A stretch of 64,000 nt of DNA from Carnobacterium viridans (GCF_900102725.1 NZ_FNJW01000008.1:1178001-1242000), one strand, 5' to 3'; positions 35,461-44,578 are shown, numbered from the stretch's first letter. Translations and numbers: made by a program. Notes: generated by a model from the letters alone, not told the origin.

Positions 35461-36315
35461 ATGACAAAATTTATTATCACGACTGAGAGCGGGTCCGACT
35501 TATCTTCAGAACTTATTGAACGCTACAATGTTCATGTTATTCCCATGCATGTTACTATGGGTTCGGAGACTTTTGATGACGGAAGCTTTGACGTTGAAGA
35601 CGTTTATCGTTTTTATGATCAAACAGGTTCCTTGCCAAAAACTGCTGGAACGACTCCACAAGATAACAGTGCTGTTTTTGAGCAAATCTTTGCAAATTTT
35701 CCAGAAGCTCATATTATTCATATTGCGTACTCAGCAGTCACAACAGTATCTTATACTTCTTGCACTATTGCAGCTAAAGATTTTAATAATATCCATATCG
35801 TTGATAGTAAAAATGTTTCCGGCGGCTTAACTGCTGTAATTGTTGCAACTGCAAAATTCATTGAAAACAATCCTACTACTACGGCTGAAGAGATTGTTGC
35901 TTTTGTGGAAGATGTCCGCGAACGCACTCGTTTTGTTTTCTTGCCTCAGTCCTTACTTTATCTGAAAGCTGGAGGACGAGTTTCAAATGTAGCCTATCTT
36001 GGTGCCTCTCTTTTGAACCTTCACCCTACTATTGTTCTTAAGGACGGCTATTTAGTGGCTTCGAAAAAATATCGTGGGTCGTTTGATCGCTGTTTGAAAA
36101 ATACCGTTAAAGATTTCATTAAAAACTATGACATTGACCCAGAGACAGTGATTATTGGTGGAACAAAAAGATTGAGTGAAGACCATAAACAACTCGCTAA
36201 ATCTTTGTTGCAAGAAGCAGGTTACAACGACCCATCTTTGTTCTCAGCTGGTGCTGTTATTTCAAGCCATGGTGGACCTGGAGCTTTTGGTATTATCGGA
36301 ATCGAAAAGAAATAG
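35461..36315 (+). CDS. DegV-family fatty-acid-binding protein
   Basis: The 284-residue protein has the two-domain DegV fold: N-terminal TESGSDLSSELIERYNVHVIP and TAGTTPQDNSAVFEQIF, then a C-terminal domain with a conserved S-x-G-P-G-A-F run (SSHGGPGAFGII). In Staphylococcus such FakB proteins present fatty acids to the FakA kinase. No fakA gene is adjacent. AGGGGG precedes ATG 35461. It is transcribed alone and ends at a strong hairpin. Confidence 0.87.
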   Translation: MTKFIITTESGSDLSSELIERYNVHVIPMHVTMGSETFDDGSFDVEDVYRFYDQTGSLPKTAGTTPQDNSAVFEQIFANFPEAHIIHIAYSAVTTVSYTSCTIAAKDFNNIHIVDSKNVSGGLTAVIVATAKFIENNPTTTAEEIVAFVEDVRERTRFVFLPQSLLYLKAGGRVSNVAYLGASLLNLHPTIVLKDGYLVASKKYRGSFDRCLKNTVKDFIKNYDIDPETVIIGGTKRLSEDHKQLAKSLLQEAGYNDPSLFSAGAVISSHGGPGAFGIIGIEKK

Positions 36316-36353
36316 CTCACAATTTTTCTATTTAAATTCAAATTATTTGTTTT

Positions 36354-36410
36354 AAAAAAACTTAATTTATCGAAACTGTTTGCCTACAGTTTCCTTAAAT
36401 TAAGTTTTTT
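36354..36410 (+). terminator. Terminator after degV-family gene
   Basis: A long stem with AAACTTAATTTA at the base and GAAACTGT near the loop pairs with the downstream arm ending TAAATTAAGTTTTTT; a T-run closes it. Confidence 0.8.
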
Positions 36411-36540
36411 AAATTGTTTCTAAATGCTTCCTTTCCCGTTCTGTTAGTAATTATAAAGGATAATCCTTCATTTTTTCTTAGACTAAAACAAAAGATTATA
36501 TAATTTTGTTGACAATATATATAGAAGCATGTCAAGCTTT

Positions 36541-36561
36541 AAAACGTAATGATTACGATTT
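36541..36561 (+). promoter_or_regulatory. Zur box upstream of the ZinT lipoprotein gene
   Basis: AAAACGTAATGATTACGATTT is almost identical to the Gram-positive Zur consensus, a 7-1-7 inverted repeat around CGTAATNATTACG. It lies 22 bases before the start codon, between a TTGACA at 36509-36514 and the ribosome site. Zinc-dependent repression is therefore likely. Confidence 0.8.
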
Positions 36562-36583
36562 AAAACAATTGGAGGACGAGAAA

Positions 36584-37552
36584 ATGAAAAAAAAGTTAAG
36601 TCAGTACATAGGATTGGTTGCTGTTAGTATTCTATTAGTAGCATGTGGAGACACTGTTGCTTCCGACCAAGAGTCACAAAGTAGTATGAGTGATCTAGCT
36701 ACTGAAAGTTATGAAAATCAAATTATTGAAATCAATGGTTTAGCAGATCATTACCATACAGGTGATTCTGTTGAACTAAGTGCTCTGCCAGAAAAAGAAA
36801 CTGAAACAACTCAGTGGCAGTGGTATACAAGAGAAAACGAAGAAAGCGAGTGGAAAGTTGTTTCTGGTCAAAGAACTAAAGACTTTATTGGAGAAGCTAC
36901 TGCTGATGGGTTAGAAATCAAAGCTGCCTTAGTAGATGATAATGATGAGCCTTATGCTGAATCGGAACCTGCTAAAATTGTTATTGATGACCACCATGGT
37001 CATGATGAAGCGAGCAAACAAATCTATGCAGGCTATTTTGAAGATGATCAAGTAGAAAATCGCGAACTATCCGATTTTGAAGGAGAATGGCAATCTGTCT
37101 TTCCTTACCTTCAGTCTGGTGATTTAGATGAGGTCTTTGAACATAAAGCAGAAGAAAGTGACGCTATGACTGCTGAAGAATACAAAGACTACTACACTAT
37201 TGGATATGAAACGACTGTTGATCAAGTTGTTATTGAGGGAAATCAAGTTACTTTTTCTGATGATGAAAAAGAATATTCGGGAACTTACGAAAATGATGGC
37301 TATGAAATACTTAATTACGAAAAAGGAAATAGAGGCGTACGTTTTGTCTTTAAATTAGTTGACGGTTCAGACGAAATGCCTGAATACATTCAATTTAGTG
37401 ACCACAATATTTTCCCGGAAGAATCTCACCATTATCATTTATTCTGGGGAGATGACAGAGACACAGTTTTAGAAGAAATGGATAACTGGCCAACTTATTA
37501 TCCTGCTGAGCTAGATGCAACTGGACTTGTTCAAGATATGTTAGCGCACTAA
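36584..37552 (+). CDS. Zinc-binding lipoprotein: Ig-like domain plus ZinT domain
   Basis: The 322-residue lipoprotein has lipobox LVAC (18-21), a beta-rich domain of about 90 residues (47-138) with WQWYTREN and an acidic/His end (DDHHGHDE), and a C-terminal ZinT/YodA domain (about 145-322) with zinc ligands in SHHYHLFWG. The Ig-like domain occurs again inside the neighbouring adcA. ATG 36584 follows GGAGGACG. Zur control plus ZinT domain point to zinc scavenging at the cell surface, handing metal to an AdcA-type importer. In streptococci ZinT is fused to AdcA; here it is separate. Confidence 0.85.
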   Translation: MKKKLSQYIGLVAVSILLVACGDTVASDQESQSSMSDLATESYENQIIEINGLADHYHTGDSVELSALPEKETETTQWQWYTRENEESEWKVVSGQRTKDFIGEATADGLEIKAALVDDNDEPYAESEPAKIVIDDHHGHDEASKQIYAGYFEDDQVENRELSDFEGEWQSVFPYLQSGDLDEVFEHKAEESDAMTAEEYKDYYTIGYETTVDQVVIEGNQVTFSDDEKEYSGTYENDGYEILNYEKGNRGVRFVFKLVDGSDEMPEYIQFSDHNIFPEESHHYHLFWGDDRDTVLEEMDNWPTYYPAELDATGLVQDMLAH

Positions 37553-37617
37553 ACTATTTTAAACTCACTTTTTTTAAATGTACTATCCATAAACAAATTT
37601 CAAATTAATTGATAACG

Positions 37618-37649
37618 ATCCATTTGTTGAATGCGTTTGTCAAATGGAT
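37618..37649 (+). promoter_or_regulatory. Hairpin just upstream of the adcA ribosome site
   Basis: ATCCATTTG (37618-37626) pairs perfectly with CAAATGGAT (37641-37649); the loop is 14 bases. The ribosome site CAGGAGG starts two bases later, so folding could affect translation. Just before it, GATAACGATC resembles half a Zur box. Confidence 0.45.
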
Positions 37650-37662
37650 TCAGGAGGAAAAT

Positions 37663-38915
37663 ATGAAAAGAAAATGGTTTGTTTCAAGTATGCTCAGTTT
37701 GTTTGCAGGTGTGACTCTTTTTGGATGTGGACTAGAGCAATCTGACAGCGAAACAAAGAATAGCCCAGAATTATCAGTTGTTACCACTTTTTACCCAGTT
37801 TATGAATTTACAAAAGAAGTCGCTGGTGATCGCGCTGATGTTTCTATGATCATAAAACCTGGAACAGATGCTCACGGTTTTGAACCAAGTGCTCTCGAGA
37901 CGTTGCTGCTATAAATGATGCAGATGTGTTTGTTTACAGTAGTGGTGAAATGGAGCCTTGGGTTGGTAGTCTGATGAGTTCACTTGATAGTGAAGACCTT
38001 ATTGCTGTTCGTACAGCTGATGCTGATAATTTTATTAGTACTGAAACGCATGAACATGAGCATACAGATAGCAGTGACCACAGTGATGAATCGCTTGAAG
38101 TGGACGGAGATCTACCTACTACTGTTGAAGTTAATGGACTAGCTGGTCACTACCACACTGGAGATATTGTACAACTTGTTTCCAATTCAACTGAGATGAA
38201 AGATTCAACTAAACTGCAGTGGTATATTCGTGAAGCTAACGCAGACTGGAAGGCCATTTCAGATCAAACACAGGAAACATTTGAGTATGAAACAACTGGC
38301 GAAAGTTTTGATGTCAAAGTTGTCTTTTCTGACAAATCAGGTACAGCATATGCTGAATCAGCTCCAGTTGAGATTGTTATCGATGATCATGAAGGTTCAG
38401 ACCCTCATATCTGGTTAGATCCAGTATTAGCTCAAGACCAAGTGACAGTCATCAAAGAGGCATTGATTCAAGCTGACCCTGAAGGAAAAGTTGTCTATGA
38501 AGAAAATGCTGAAAAATTTATTTTAGAACTTCAAAAATTAGATCAAGAGTATAAATCAGCTTTATCTTCAGCAACTAATCGAGTGTTTGTCGTTCAACAT
38601 CAAGCATTTGGATATATTGCTCAACGTTACAACTTAGAACAAATTGCTGTTGGAGGCATTTCTACTGAAGTAGAACCTAGCCCCTCACGTATTGCAGAGA
38701 TCAGCAAATTAGTTAAGGAATATGATGTTCCTGTGATTTATTACCAACAAGGTGCAGATTCATCTATTGCACAAACAGTAGGACAAGAAACAGATACCGA
38801 TATAGAAGTTTTATATGACCTTGAAAGTGTTTCTCAAGAAATGCAAGACGAAGGCATGGACTATCTAAGTTTAATGCGTAAGAATTTGGAGGCTTTACAA
38901 TTAAGCATTCATTGA
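37663..38915 (+). pseudogene. adcA: Frameshifted zinc-binding lipoprotein AdcA (ZnuA family)
   Basis: The first part (37663-37914) encodes signal peptide, lipobox (TLFGC) and the start of the ZnuA fold (VVTTFYPVYEFTKEVAGDRADV, then the His of DAHGFEPSA), and stops early. The next frame (from about 37900, first full codons DVAAINDADVFVY) continues the protein to 38915 with the remaining lobe, WLDPVLAQDQV, and the final TDTDIEVLYDLES. The join lies near the CTCGAG at 37891-37902, where two extra (or one missing) bases are needed to restore frame. An Ig-like domain like that of the ZinT protein replaces the usual His-rich loop. A sequencing error cannot be ruled out. Confidence 0.8.
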
Positions 38916-38950
38916 TTGGTGATTGAATACTTGTAATAGATGATTATTTT

Positions 38951-38998
38951 AAGAGAGAGAACTCCCCTTTTTTCACACGGGAGTTCTCTCTCTTTAAT
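38951..38998. terminator. Terminator after adcA
   Basis: A perfect 16-bp stem (38951-38966 with 38979-38994) has a 12-base loop. It lies between converging genes and may serve both adcA and the LysR gene. Confidence 0.85.
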
Positions 38999-39054
38999 AG
39001 TTAAATTCTAAGCAACTATTTAATTAATTTGATCAATCAATCCGTTTAAATTCA

Positions 39055-39945
39055 CTAATTATTAATTGTTTTAACGATTTCAATCATGGCTTCGTTAAAT
39101 TCTTTTTGAAAATATGAAGTATTGTTGTAGTTCTTATTTACGATAAGGCTAATGTAAAAGTGAGGTGCATTTTCAATGGAAACTCTGACCAGTCGCGGGC
39201 GATCTTTTACTAAAATAGGACTCATAAAAGCAACCATGCTAGTGGATGAAGCAATGGATAATGCCGTTTGGATTTCCTTGGTATAAAGAGTCTGTAGCTG
39301 TTCAATCTGGTTGTTTTTAGTCCATTCTTCAAAAATACGCTGATGGGTGTAACCTTGTGCTAAGGAGATAAATAGTTCATCTTGAAGTTCAGTTGCCGTG
39401 ATGATGCTTTTCTTTGCTAAGGGGTTATCAGGAGATACCCACAGTGCCATTTCCTCTGTTTTCAAAGGAATCTGTAATAAGTTTTCTTCTGAAAAAGTAG
39501 GACGGTCGCTTCCAATAATGGCCAATGGAACTTGACCTTTACACACCAAATCCAGCATCACATCAGAACTTTCTTCTTCAATGAATTTCATAGAGGCTGA
39601 AAACTTTGTCAAATGTGGCATCAGCTGGTTTAGAAAATGTCCTCCAATAGTTGGTAAGAAGCCAAAGTAAACAATTTGGTTCTTCAAATCATGAATTTCT
39701 TCTTTAACTTGTTCTACTGTTTGTAAAATATGGGTTGAGTGTTTAAGCAATATCTCACCATTTCCCGTCAAACGCAGATTCTTGTGAAGTCTTTTCCTAT
39801 CTATTAATACCGTATCTAGTTCTTTTTCAAGGCGCTTTAAAGCCATTGAAATAGAAGGCTGAGAGACGTAGAAATGCTCTGCTGTTGCAGTAAAGTTCAA
39901 GGTTTCAGCTAATTGATTAAAGTAAACTAAATCTTGTAGGTTCAT
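39055..39945 (-). CDS. LysR-family regulator
   Basis: The 296-residue regulator has a winged helix-turn-helix at residues 1-60 (LVYFNQLAETLNFTATAEHFYVSQPSI read in two parts) and a substrate-binding co-inducer domain. AGGAGG precedes ATG 39945. It is divergent from the lactate oxidase gene across 345 bases, so it is the likely regulator of the lactate genes, sensing lactate or oxygen state; the effector is not visible in the sequence. Confidence 0.85.
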   Translation of the reverse strand: MNLQDLVYFNQLAETLNFTATAEHFYVSQPSISMALKRLEKELDTVLIDRKRLHKNLRLTGNGEILLKHSTHILQTVEQVKEEIHDLKNQIVYFGFLPTIGGHFLNQLMPHLTKFSASMKFIEEESSDVMLDLVCKGQVPLAIIGSDRPTFSEENLLQIPLKTEEMALWVSPDNPLAKKSIITATELQDELFISLAQGYTHQRIFEEWTKNNQIEQLQTLYTKEIQTALSIASSTSMVAFMSPILVKDRPRLVRVSIENAPHFYISLIVNKNYNNTSYFQKEFNEAMIEIVKTINN

Positions 39946-40084
39946 AGTGTCCTCCTATAGGATGTTGTGAATTTAATAACATAAACAAAACGTATACTAA
40001 ACTGTATTTCTATAAATTTTATTTATCATACCATAAAAAAACGATATTTTCTAAGTAAAGCAGAACGTGATAAAGTAATGTATG

Positions 40085-40100
40085 TGCCAAAGCGCTTACA
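40085..40100. promoter_or_regulatory. Catabolite-responsive element (cre) between lysR and lactate oxidase genes
   Basis: On the minus strand TGTAAGCGCTTTGG matches the CcpA cre consensus at all key positions (the core AAGCGCTT). It lies 191 bases before the oxidase start and about 140 before lysR. Repression by CcpA during growth on glucose is inferred. The remainder of this 345-base gap shows no other clear site. Confidence 0.65.
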
Positions 40101-40290
40101 AATAATCGTGAAAGATGCGGTATTTTTAACGGGATGAACTAGTTTTCAAATGATTCAAAATTGATGATTCAGTCGTTCAAAGGGTGTAGTCGTAATGGTA
40201 GTTCCGTTGACTGTACTAATCGCCAATTGGTTGTTTTAAAAGCAGGTATTAAAATTAAACTCATAATATAAAAAGGATGGTTGGAAAATT

Positions 40291-41409
40291 ATGACAGATG
40301 AACAAACGATTAAATATGATGCGCCGACAATAGAGCAAGAAATTGACGTAATAAGCACATATCGACTTGAAGACAGAGCTCGCGAAGTCGTTCCTCATGG
40401 CGGATTTGATTATATGTCCGGGGCTTCAGGAGATGAGTTCACATTGAAACAAAATAATGAAGCGTGGACACACAAAGGAATTTTGCCTCGTGTATTAGCT
40501 GATGTAGAAAATCCAGACACATCGACTTCTATTTTAGGTCATGACATCAAAGTACCTTTTATTATGGCACCTATTGCAGCTCACGGGTTAGCTCATGCAA
40601 CCAAAGAAGCTGGAACAGCTAAAGGAATTGCTGAATTTGGCGGAACAATTATGTCTATCAGTGCTTATTCAGGAGCTACATTTGAAGAAATCGAAAATGG
40701 CTTGCAAGGCAATCCTCGTTGGTTCCAAATTTATATGAGTAAAAATGATGAAATGAATAAAAATATTCTTGATGAAGCTAAAGCAGATGGTGCGACAGCG
40801 ATCATTTTAACTGCTGATGCAACTTTAAGCGGAAACCGTGAAAAAGATATGCTGAACAAATTTGTTTACCCATTTGGCATGCCAATTGTCTCTCGTTACT
40901 TGACTGGATCAGGAAAAAACATGTCTTTGAACAATATTTATGCTCAATCTAAACAAAAGATCTGTCCAGAAGATGTTAAATTCATCTCTGAATACTCAGG
41001 ATTGCCAGTCTTTGTTAAAGGAATTCAAACTCCTGAAGATGCTTCATTGGCAATTGGTGCTGGAGCAGCAGGTATCTGGGTTTCTAACCATGGTGGACGT
41101 CAATTAGATGAAGCACCAGGTTCATTTGATACATTGGAAGGCATTGCTGAAGTTGTTGCCGGTCGTGTTCCAATTGTATTTGACAGTGGTATTCGTCGTG
41201 GAGAACACATCTTCAAAGCCTTAGCAAGTGGTGCAGACATCGTGGCTGTAGGTCGTCCAGTATTATTTGGACTTGCTTTAGGCGGATGGAAAGGCGTTAA
41301 ATCTGTTTTAGATTACTTTGAAACAGACTTGAAACGTGTTATGCAATTAGCAGGAACTCAAACAATTGAAGATGTAAAACAGGCTCGTTTGTTTGATATG
41401 AAAAAATAA
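40291..41409 (+). CDS. lox: L-lactate oxidase (FMN-dependent alpha-hydroxyacid oxidase)
   Basis: The 372-residue FMN enzyme oxidises L-lactate to pyruvate with O2, giving H2O2. [36 protein letters not shown] and the catalytic [18 protein letters not shown] closely follow the Aerococcus viridans oxidase as I remember it, including its N-terminal VVPHGGF. A quinone-linked lactate dehydrogenase is the alternative, but the resemblance to Aerococcus is stronger. AAGGATGG precedes the ATG. It is followed by a lactate permease and preceded by a divergent LysR gene. Confidence 0.87.
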   Translation: MTDEQTIKYDAPTIEQEIDVISTYRLEDRAREVVPHGGFDYMSGASGDEFTLKQNNEAWTHKGILPRVLADVENPDTSTSILGHDIKVPFIMAPIAAHGLAHATKEAGTAKGIAEFGGTIMSISAYSGATFEEIENGLQGNPRWFQIYMSKNDEMNKNILDEAKADGATAIILTADATLSGNREKDMLNKFVYPFGMPIVSRYLTGSGKNMSLNNIYAQSKQKICPEDVKFISEYSGLPVFVKGIQTPEDASLAIGAGAAGIWVSNHGGRQLDEAPGSFDTLEGIAEVVAGRVPIVFDSGIRRGEHIFKALASGADIVAVGRPVLFGLALGGWKGVKSVLDYFETDLKRVMQLAGTQTIEDVKQARLFDMKK

Positions 41410-41430
41410 ATTTGTGTGAATTTGGAGTAG

Positions 41431-41458
41431 CGCTGATGTTCTTTAATGGACATCAGCG
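41431..41458 (+). terminator. Weak hairpin between oxidase and permease genes
   Basis: A perfect 9-bp stem CGCTGATGT (41431-41439 with 41450-41458) is not followed by a clear T-run. It may be a weak terminator or message-stability hairpin. A TATAAT at 41526-41531 gives the permease its own possible promoter. Confidence 0.5.
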
Positions 41459-41571
41459 TTATCTATTCAGTAGAGCAGAGGATTTTTGGACAATAAAAAA
41501 TTGCACTTATAAGAAAGAATCTAGCTATAATACGCACTTATTAAAAAACGGATAATGGAAGGAAAAAAATT

Positions 41572-43119
41572 ATGATATTACAGACATTACTTGCAGTATT
41601 ACCTATTGCATGGCTGATTATCTCACTTGGCGTACTAAAGATGCCAGGTACAAAAGCCTGCTTGATTGGACTGCTTCTTACACTGGGAATTAGCATTGTT
41701 GGTTTTGATTTCCCGGTCATGAATGCTTTTACAGCCACATTAGAAGGTGTTATTAATGGCATTTGGCCAATCGTTTATATTATTATAGCAGCATTGTTTA
41801 CGTATAATCTTGCTACTTATTCTGGAAGCATGAAAATTATCAACCAAATGCTGACAGGTGTCTCCAAAGATATGCGAGTATTAGTTTTATTGATTGCTTG
41901 GGGATTTGGTGGATTTTTGGAATCAATCGCTGGTTTTGGTACAGCCGTTGCGATTCCAGCTGGGATTCTAGCTTCATTAGGTGTAAGCCCAATTATGGCA
42001 GCCGTTATTTGTTTGATTGCAAATACTACTCCAACAGCTTTTGGAGCAATAGGATTACCTGTAACCTCATTAGCTCAAGCAGGAGGATTAGAAGTAATGC
42101 AGACATCTTATATAGTCTCATTACAGTTATTCTTACTTATTCTAATTGTTCCTTTTATTTTGGTTATGCTATCAGGCGAAAGTATAAAAGCATTAAAAGG
42201 CGTCACTCTAATTACCTTATTGTCAGGACTTGCCTTTGGTTTACCTCAGATTTTTGTAGCTCGCTATATCGGCCCTGAGTTACCGGCTGTTATTGGTTCT
42301 TTAATTTGTATTTTAGTCACAGTCTGGGCAGCACGTTTAGTAAAAACACCAGCAGATTCTCCTTACTTAGTCAAAAATAATGACCAAGTAGGACAATCAT
42401 CCGTTACCTTATCGGTAGCCTTTAAGGCTTGTCTGCCTTATATTTTTGTTTTTCTATTTATCATTTTATCTTCATCCTTATTCCCAGCCATCAGCGGTAC
42501 ATTAGGAAAAATACAATCTTCGTTTGTAATCTATTCTGGCGAAGGTGCTAAACCTTATGTGATCAAGTGGCTAACTACTCCAGGAACATTGATCATCTTA
42601 GCTACTTACCTAGGTGGATTGATTCAAGGGGTTTCCTTTGGCAAAATAACAAACATTTTTTGGAGTACAATCAAGCAACTTAAAAATACTGCGGTTACTG
42701 TGAGTGCAATCGTAGCTCTCTCCAAATTAATGGGATATAGTGGTATGATCAGTGTACTATCAACTTCACTTGTTTCTTTTACCGGACCTTTATTCCCACT
42801 GATATCTCCTCTAATTGGAGCTGTTGGGACATTTATTACCGGTAGTGATACGAATGCGAACATTCTTTTTGGAGCGTTGCAAGTTAATGCTGCTCAATCA
42901 TTAGGTGCAAATGAATACTGGTTAGCTTCAGCTAATATGGCGGGTGCAACAGCCGGTAAGATGATTTCTCCTCAAAGTATAGCTGTCGCAACTGCAGCTA
43001 CAGGTCTGATTGGACAAGAAGGAGCAATCACTAAAAAAGTATTTAAATACTTCGCTATGTACTTAGGTGTTATTTGTTTGATTGTATTCTTCTTAGGCAA
43101 ACTGTTAGGTATGATTTAA
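41572..43119 (+). CDS. lctP: L-lactate permease
   Basis: The 515-residue membrane protein has about 12-13 membrane helices of the LctP/GlcA family, which carries L-lactate and glycolate with protons. GGFLESIAGFGTAVAIPAGI and the region TGSDTNANILFGALQ are strongly conserved in this family. AATGGAAGG precedes ATG 41572. With the upstream oxidase it gives lactate uptake and oxidation. Element 2 of the mobile-element pair lies between its stop and a strong terminator. Confidence 0.9.
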   Translation: MILQTLLAVLPIAWLIISLGVLKMPGTKACLIGLLLTLGISIVGFDFPVMNAFTATLEGVINGIWPIVYIIIAALFTYNLATYSGSMKIINQMLTGVSKDMRVLVLLIAWGFGGFLESIAGFGTAVAIPAGILASLGVSPIMAAVICLIANTTPTAFGAIGLPVTSLAQAGGLEVMQTSYIVSLQLFLLILIVPFILVMLSGESIKALKGVTLITLLSGLAFGLPQIFVARYIGPELPAVIGSLICILVTVWAARLVKTPADSPYLVKNNDQVGQSSVTLSVAFKACLPYIFVFLFIILSSSLFPAISGTLGKIQSSFVIYSGEGAKPYVIKWLTTPGTLIILATYLGGLIQGVSFGKITNIFWSTIKQLKNTAVTVSAIVALSKLMGYSGMISVLSTSLVSFTGPLFPLISPLIGAVGTFITGSDTNANILFGALQVNAAQSLGANEYWLASANMAGATAGKMISPQSIAVATAATGLIGQEGAITKKVFKYFAMYLGVICLIVFFLGKLLGMI

Positions 43120-43162
43120 GTTTAAAATTAGGCAATATCATTTACAAGAAGCTATTAAAATC

Positions 43163-43627
43163 AACTCTGCGTCAAAATGGTGTTGATAGAAGAAAATAAA
43201 ATTTCTTCTGGAATAGACGGGTTTGCTTGTGGAGAGCCATGGGAACGTCTGAAGTTGCTGTATTCTAGAACGTGTTTCAAAAAGCAAACCTGACGTCCAC
43301 TTTGTCATGGCTGTAGTTGCTTTAGCTACGTACAGACATGATACACTTAGGCGCAAGCCTACAGTGCTTCTATATAATGCTCGATGGTCGGTGACCATAC
43401 TGCGCTTATTCGCTCCAGTTGCCCTAGCTCTTGCGGCTTTAGTCGCTTAGAGATAAGGTATGCGTTAGAAGTTTCAGGTCTAAACGCTTTTAGTCACACT
43501 CCCAATGAAGCGCTAACGCTATATAATTCGCATTGAATCCAATGCATGGCTACAAGCAAACCCTATTCCTCCAGAATTTTCGTGCCATTAATTTAACTAA
43601 ACTATCAACATTAAAAAGTATAGAGCC
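43163..43627 (-). mobile_element. Longer non-autonomous transposable element, element 2
   Basis: This 465-bp element is oriented opposite to element 1. Its right end GGCTCTATACTTTTTAATG and its left end match the two ends of element 1, but it has about 300 extra bases in the middle, between the shared CATTGGATTCAATG and the shared GGCTCTCCACAAG. Flanks TTAAAATC and TTAAAAAC (43155-43162 and 43628-43635) form a 7-of-8 target duplication. The middle is richer in G+C, has short inverted repeats (such as CAAGCAAACCC in both arms) and no transposase. The short reading frame at 43138-43398 is not convincing. Element 1 looks like an internally deleted form of this one. Confidence 0.78.
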
Positions 43628-43633
43628 TTAAAA

Positions 43634-43679
43634 ACGACCTGTTGTACATTTCTAAAATGTACAACAGGTCGTTTTTTTT
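43634..43679 (+). terminator. Strong terminator of lctP
   Basis: A perfect 17-bp stem (43634-43650 with 43656-43672) is followed by eight T. It lies more than 500 bases after the lctP stop because element 2 separates them. It probably also serves the convergent acetyltransferase gene. Confidence 0.9.
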
Positions 43680-43747
43680 GTTTGCTCTCAATTGAGGCTT
43701 GTTAAAAAAATTTCTTCAGATAAAAGTAGAAATCAACTGTTTATTAG

Positions 43748-44275
43748 TTAGTCAATCGGGGGATAAAGATTAGCATTTATTCTCGCCATTAAATATTCAT
43801 TTTCATACTTTCCTTCTCTTATTGCTGCGAGCTGTTTAAGTCCCTCTTTTTCAAATCCAAATTTTTCATAAAGATGTATAGCTCTTTCATTGTTCTCAAA
43901 CACAGTAAGTTCGAGCCTAACGAGCATTAACCAATTATCTGCCATATCTATAAGTGCAGCTATTAAAGCAGTACCAACACCTTTATTTTGATAATCTTTA
44001 TGAATCATTATACCTATGTTTCCGCTATGTCGCATGCGATGACTGCCATTTACAGATAACCCAGCGGTTCCTACAATTAGTTCCTCATTATCTTGTCCCT
44101 TTGAAATAGCGACAAATTGGTGCTGATTAGCATCCATATTAGCAACAAAATTTTCATTTTGTTTTATTCTCTCTGACGGGATACCTAAAACATTTTCAAA
44201 TACCCCTGGCATACGTCTTAATTCGTTTAAACCTTTACCATCCCCACTATTAATTGGTCTAATATAAAATTCCAT
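43748..44275 (-). CDS. GNAT-family N-acetyltransferase
   Basis: The 175-residue GNAT fold protein has the acetyl-CoA loop in QNKGVGTALIAALIDMA (Q-x-x-G-x-G/A pattern) and the C-terminal NERAIHLYEKFGFEKEG. The fold resembles ribosomal-protein or spermidine acetyltransferases, but no substrate can be named. AGGAGG precedes ATG 44275. It stands alone. Confidence 0.83.
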   Translation of the reverse strand: MEFYIRPINSGDGKGLNELRRMPGVFENVLGIPSERIKQNENFVANMDANQHQFVAISKGQDNEELIVGTAGLSVNGSHRMRHSGNIGIMIHKDYQNKGVGTALIAALIDMADNWLMLVRLELTVFENNERAIHLYEKFGFEKEGLKQLAAIREGKYENEYLMARINANLYPPID

Positions 44276-44376
44276 ATGTATTCCTCCTTCAAAGGATATA
44301 AACTGCTAGTTAATAATTTCATTATACAGTTTATTCTCTTTTTAAATTCTATAAATTGAATTTATTTTTAAATTGT

Positions 44377-44410
44377 ATCGATGCTAACACTCTAGAGTGT
44401 TAGCATCGAT
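44377..44410. repeat. Perfect 34-bp palindrome
   Basis: ATCGATGCTAACACTCT is followed directly by its exact reverse complement, with no loop and no adjoining T-run. In RNA it would be a 15-bp or longer hairpin. It lies in the gap between the acetyltransferase and the GAP-like membrane-protein gene. Function unknown. Confidence 0.8.
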
Positions 44411-44526
44411 TGATCGTCACTTACCAATGAACTTTTCCTGAAAAGTGACACTTCCTTTCCACATATTTTTATTTGTTGGTTTATGCTTTTTTCTAAATTA
44501 AAGTTATTCAAAGTCCATTAGCTGTG

Positions 44527-44556
44527 TTGACAGTTCACCTGAATCTTTGTTACTAT
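44527..44556 (+). promoter_or_regulatory. Promoter of the LysE/GAP-like gene
   Basis: -35 TTGACA (44527-44532) and -10 TACTAT (44551-44556) are separated by 18 bases. The predicted start near 44563 leaves a leader of about 120 bases. Confidence 0.65.
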
Positions 44557-44578
44557 AGCTGTTAAATTGATAACGTTT

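Noticed and set aside
36506-36583. Longer N-terminus of the ZinT lipoprotein
   Set aside because: It would bury the lipoprotein signal peptide and start in the promoter; GGAGGACG supports ATG 36584.
40140-40260. Possible gene fragment upstream of the lactate oxidase
   Set aside because: No frame with a start and ribosome site was found, and no recognisable protein similarity.
43138-43398. Open frame of 86 residues after lctP
   Set aside because: It is inside element 2, has no ribosome site and reads the inverted-repeat arm; not a transposase.
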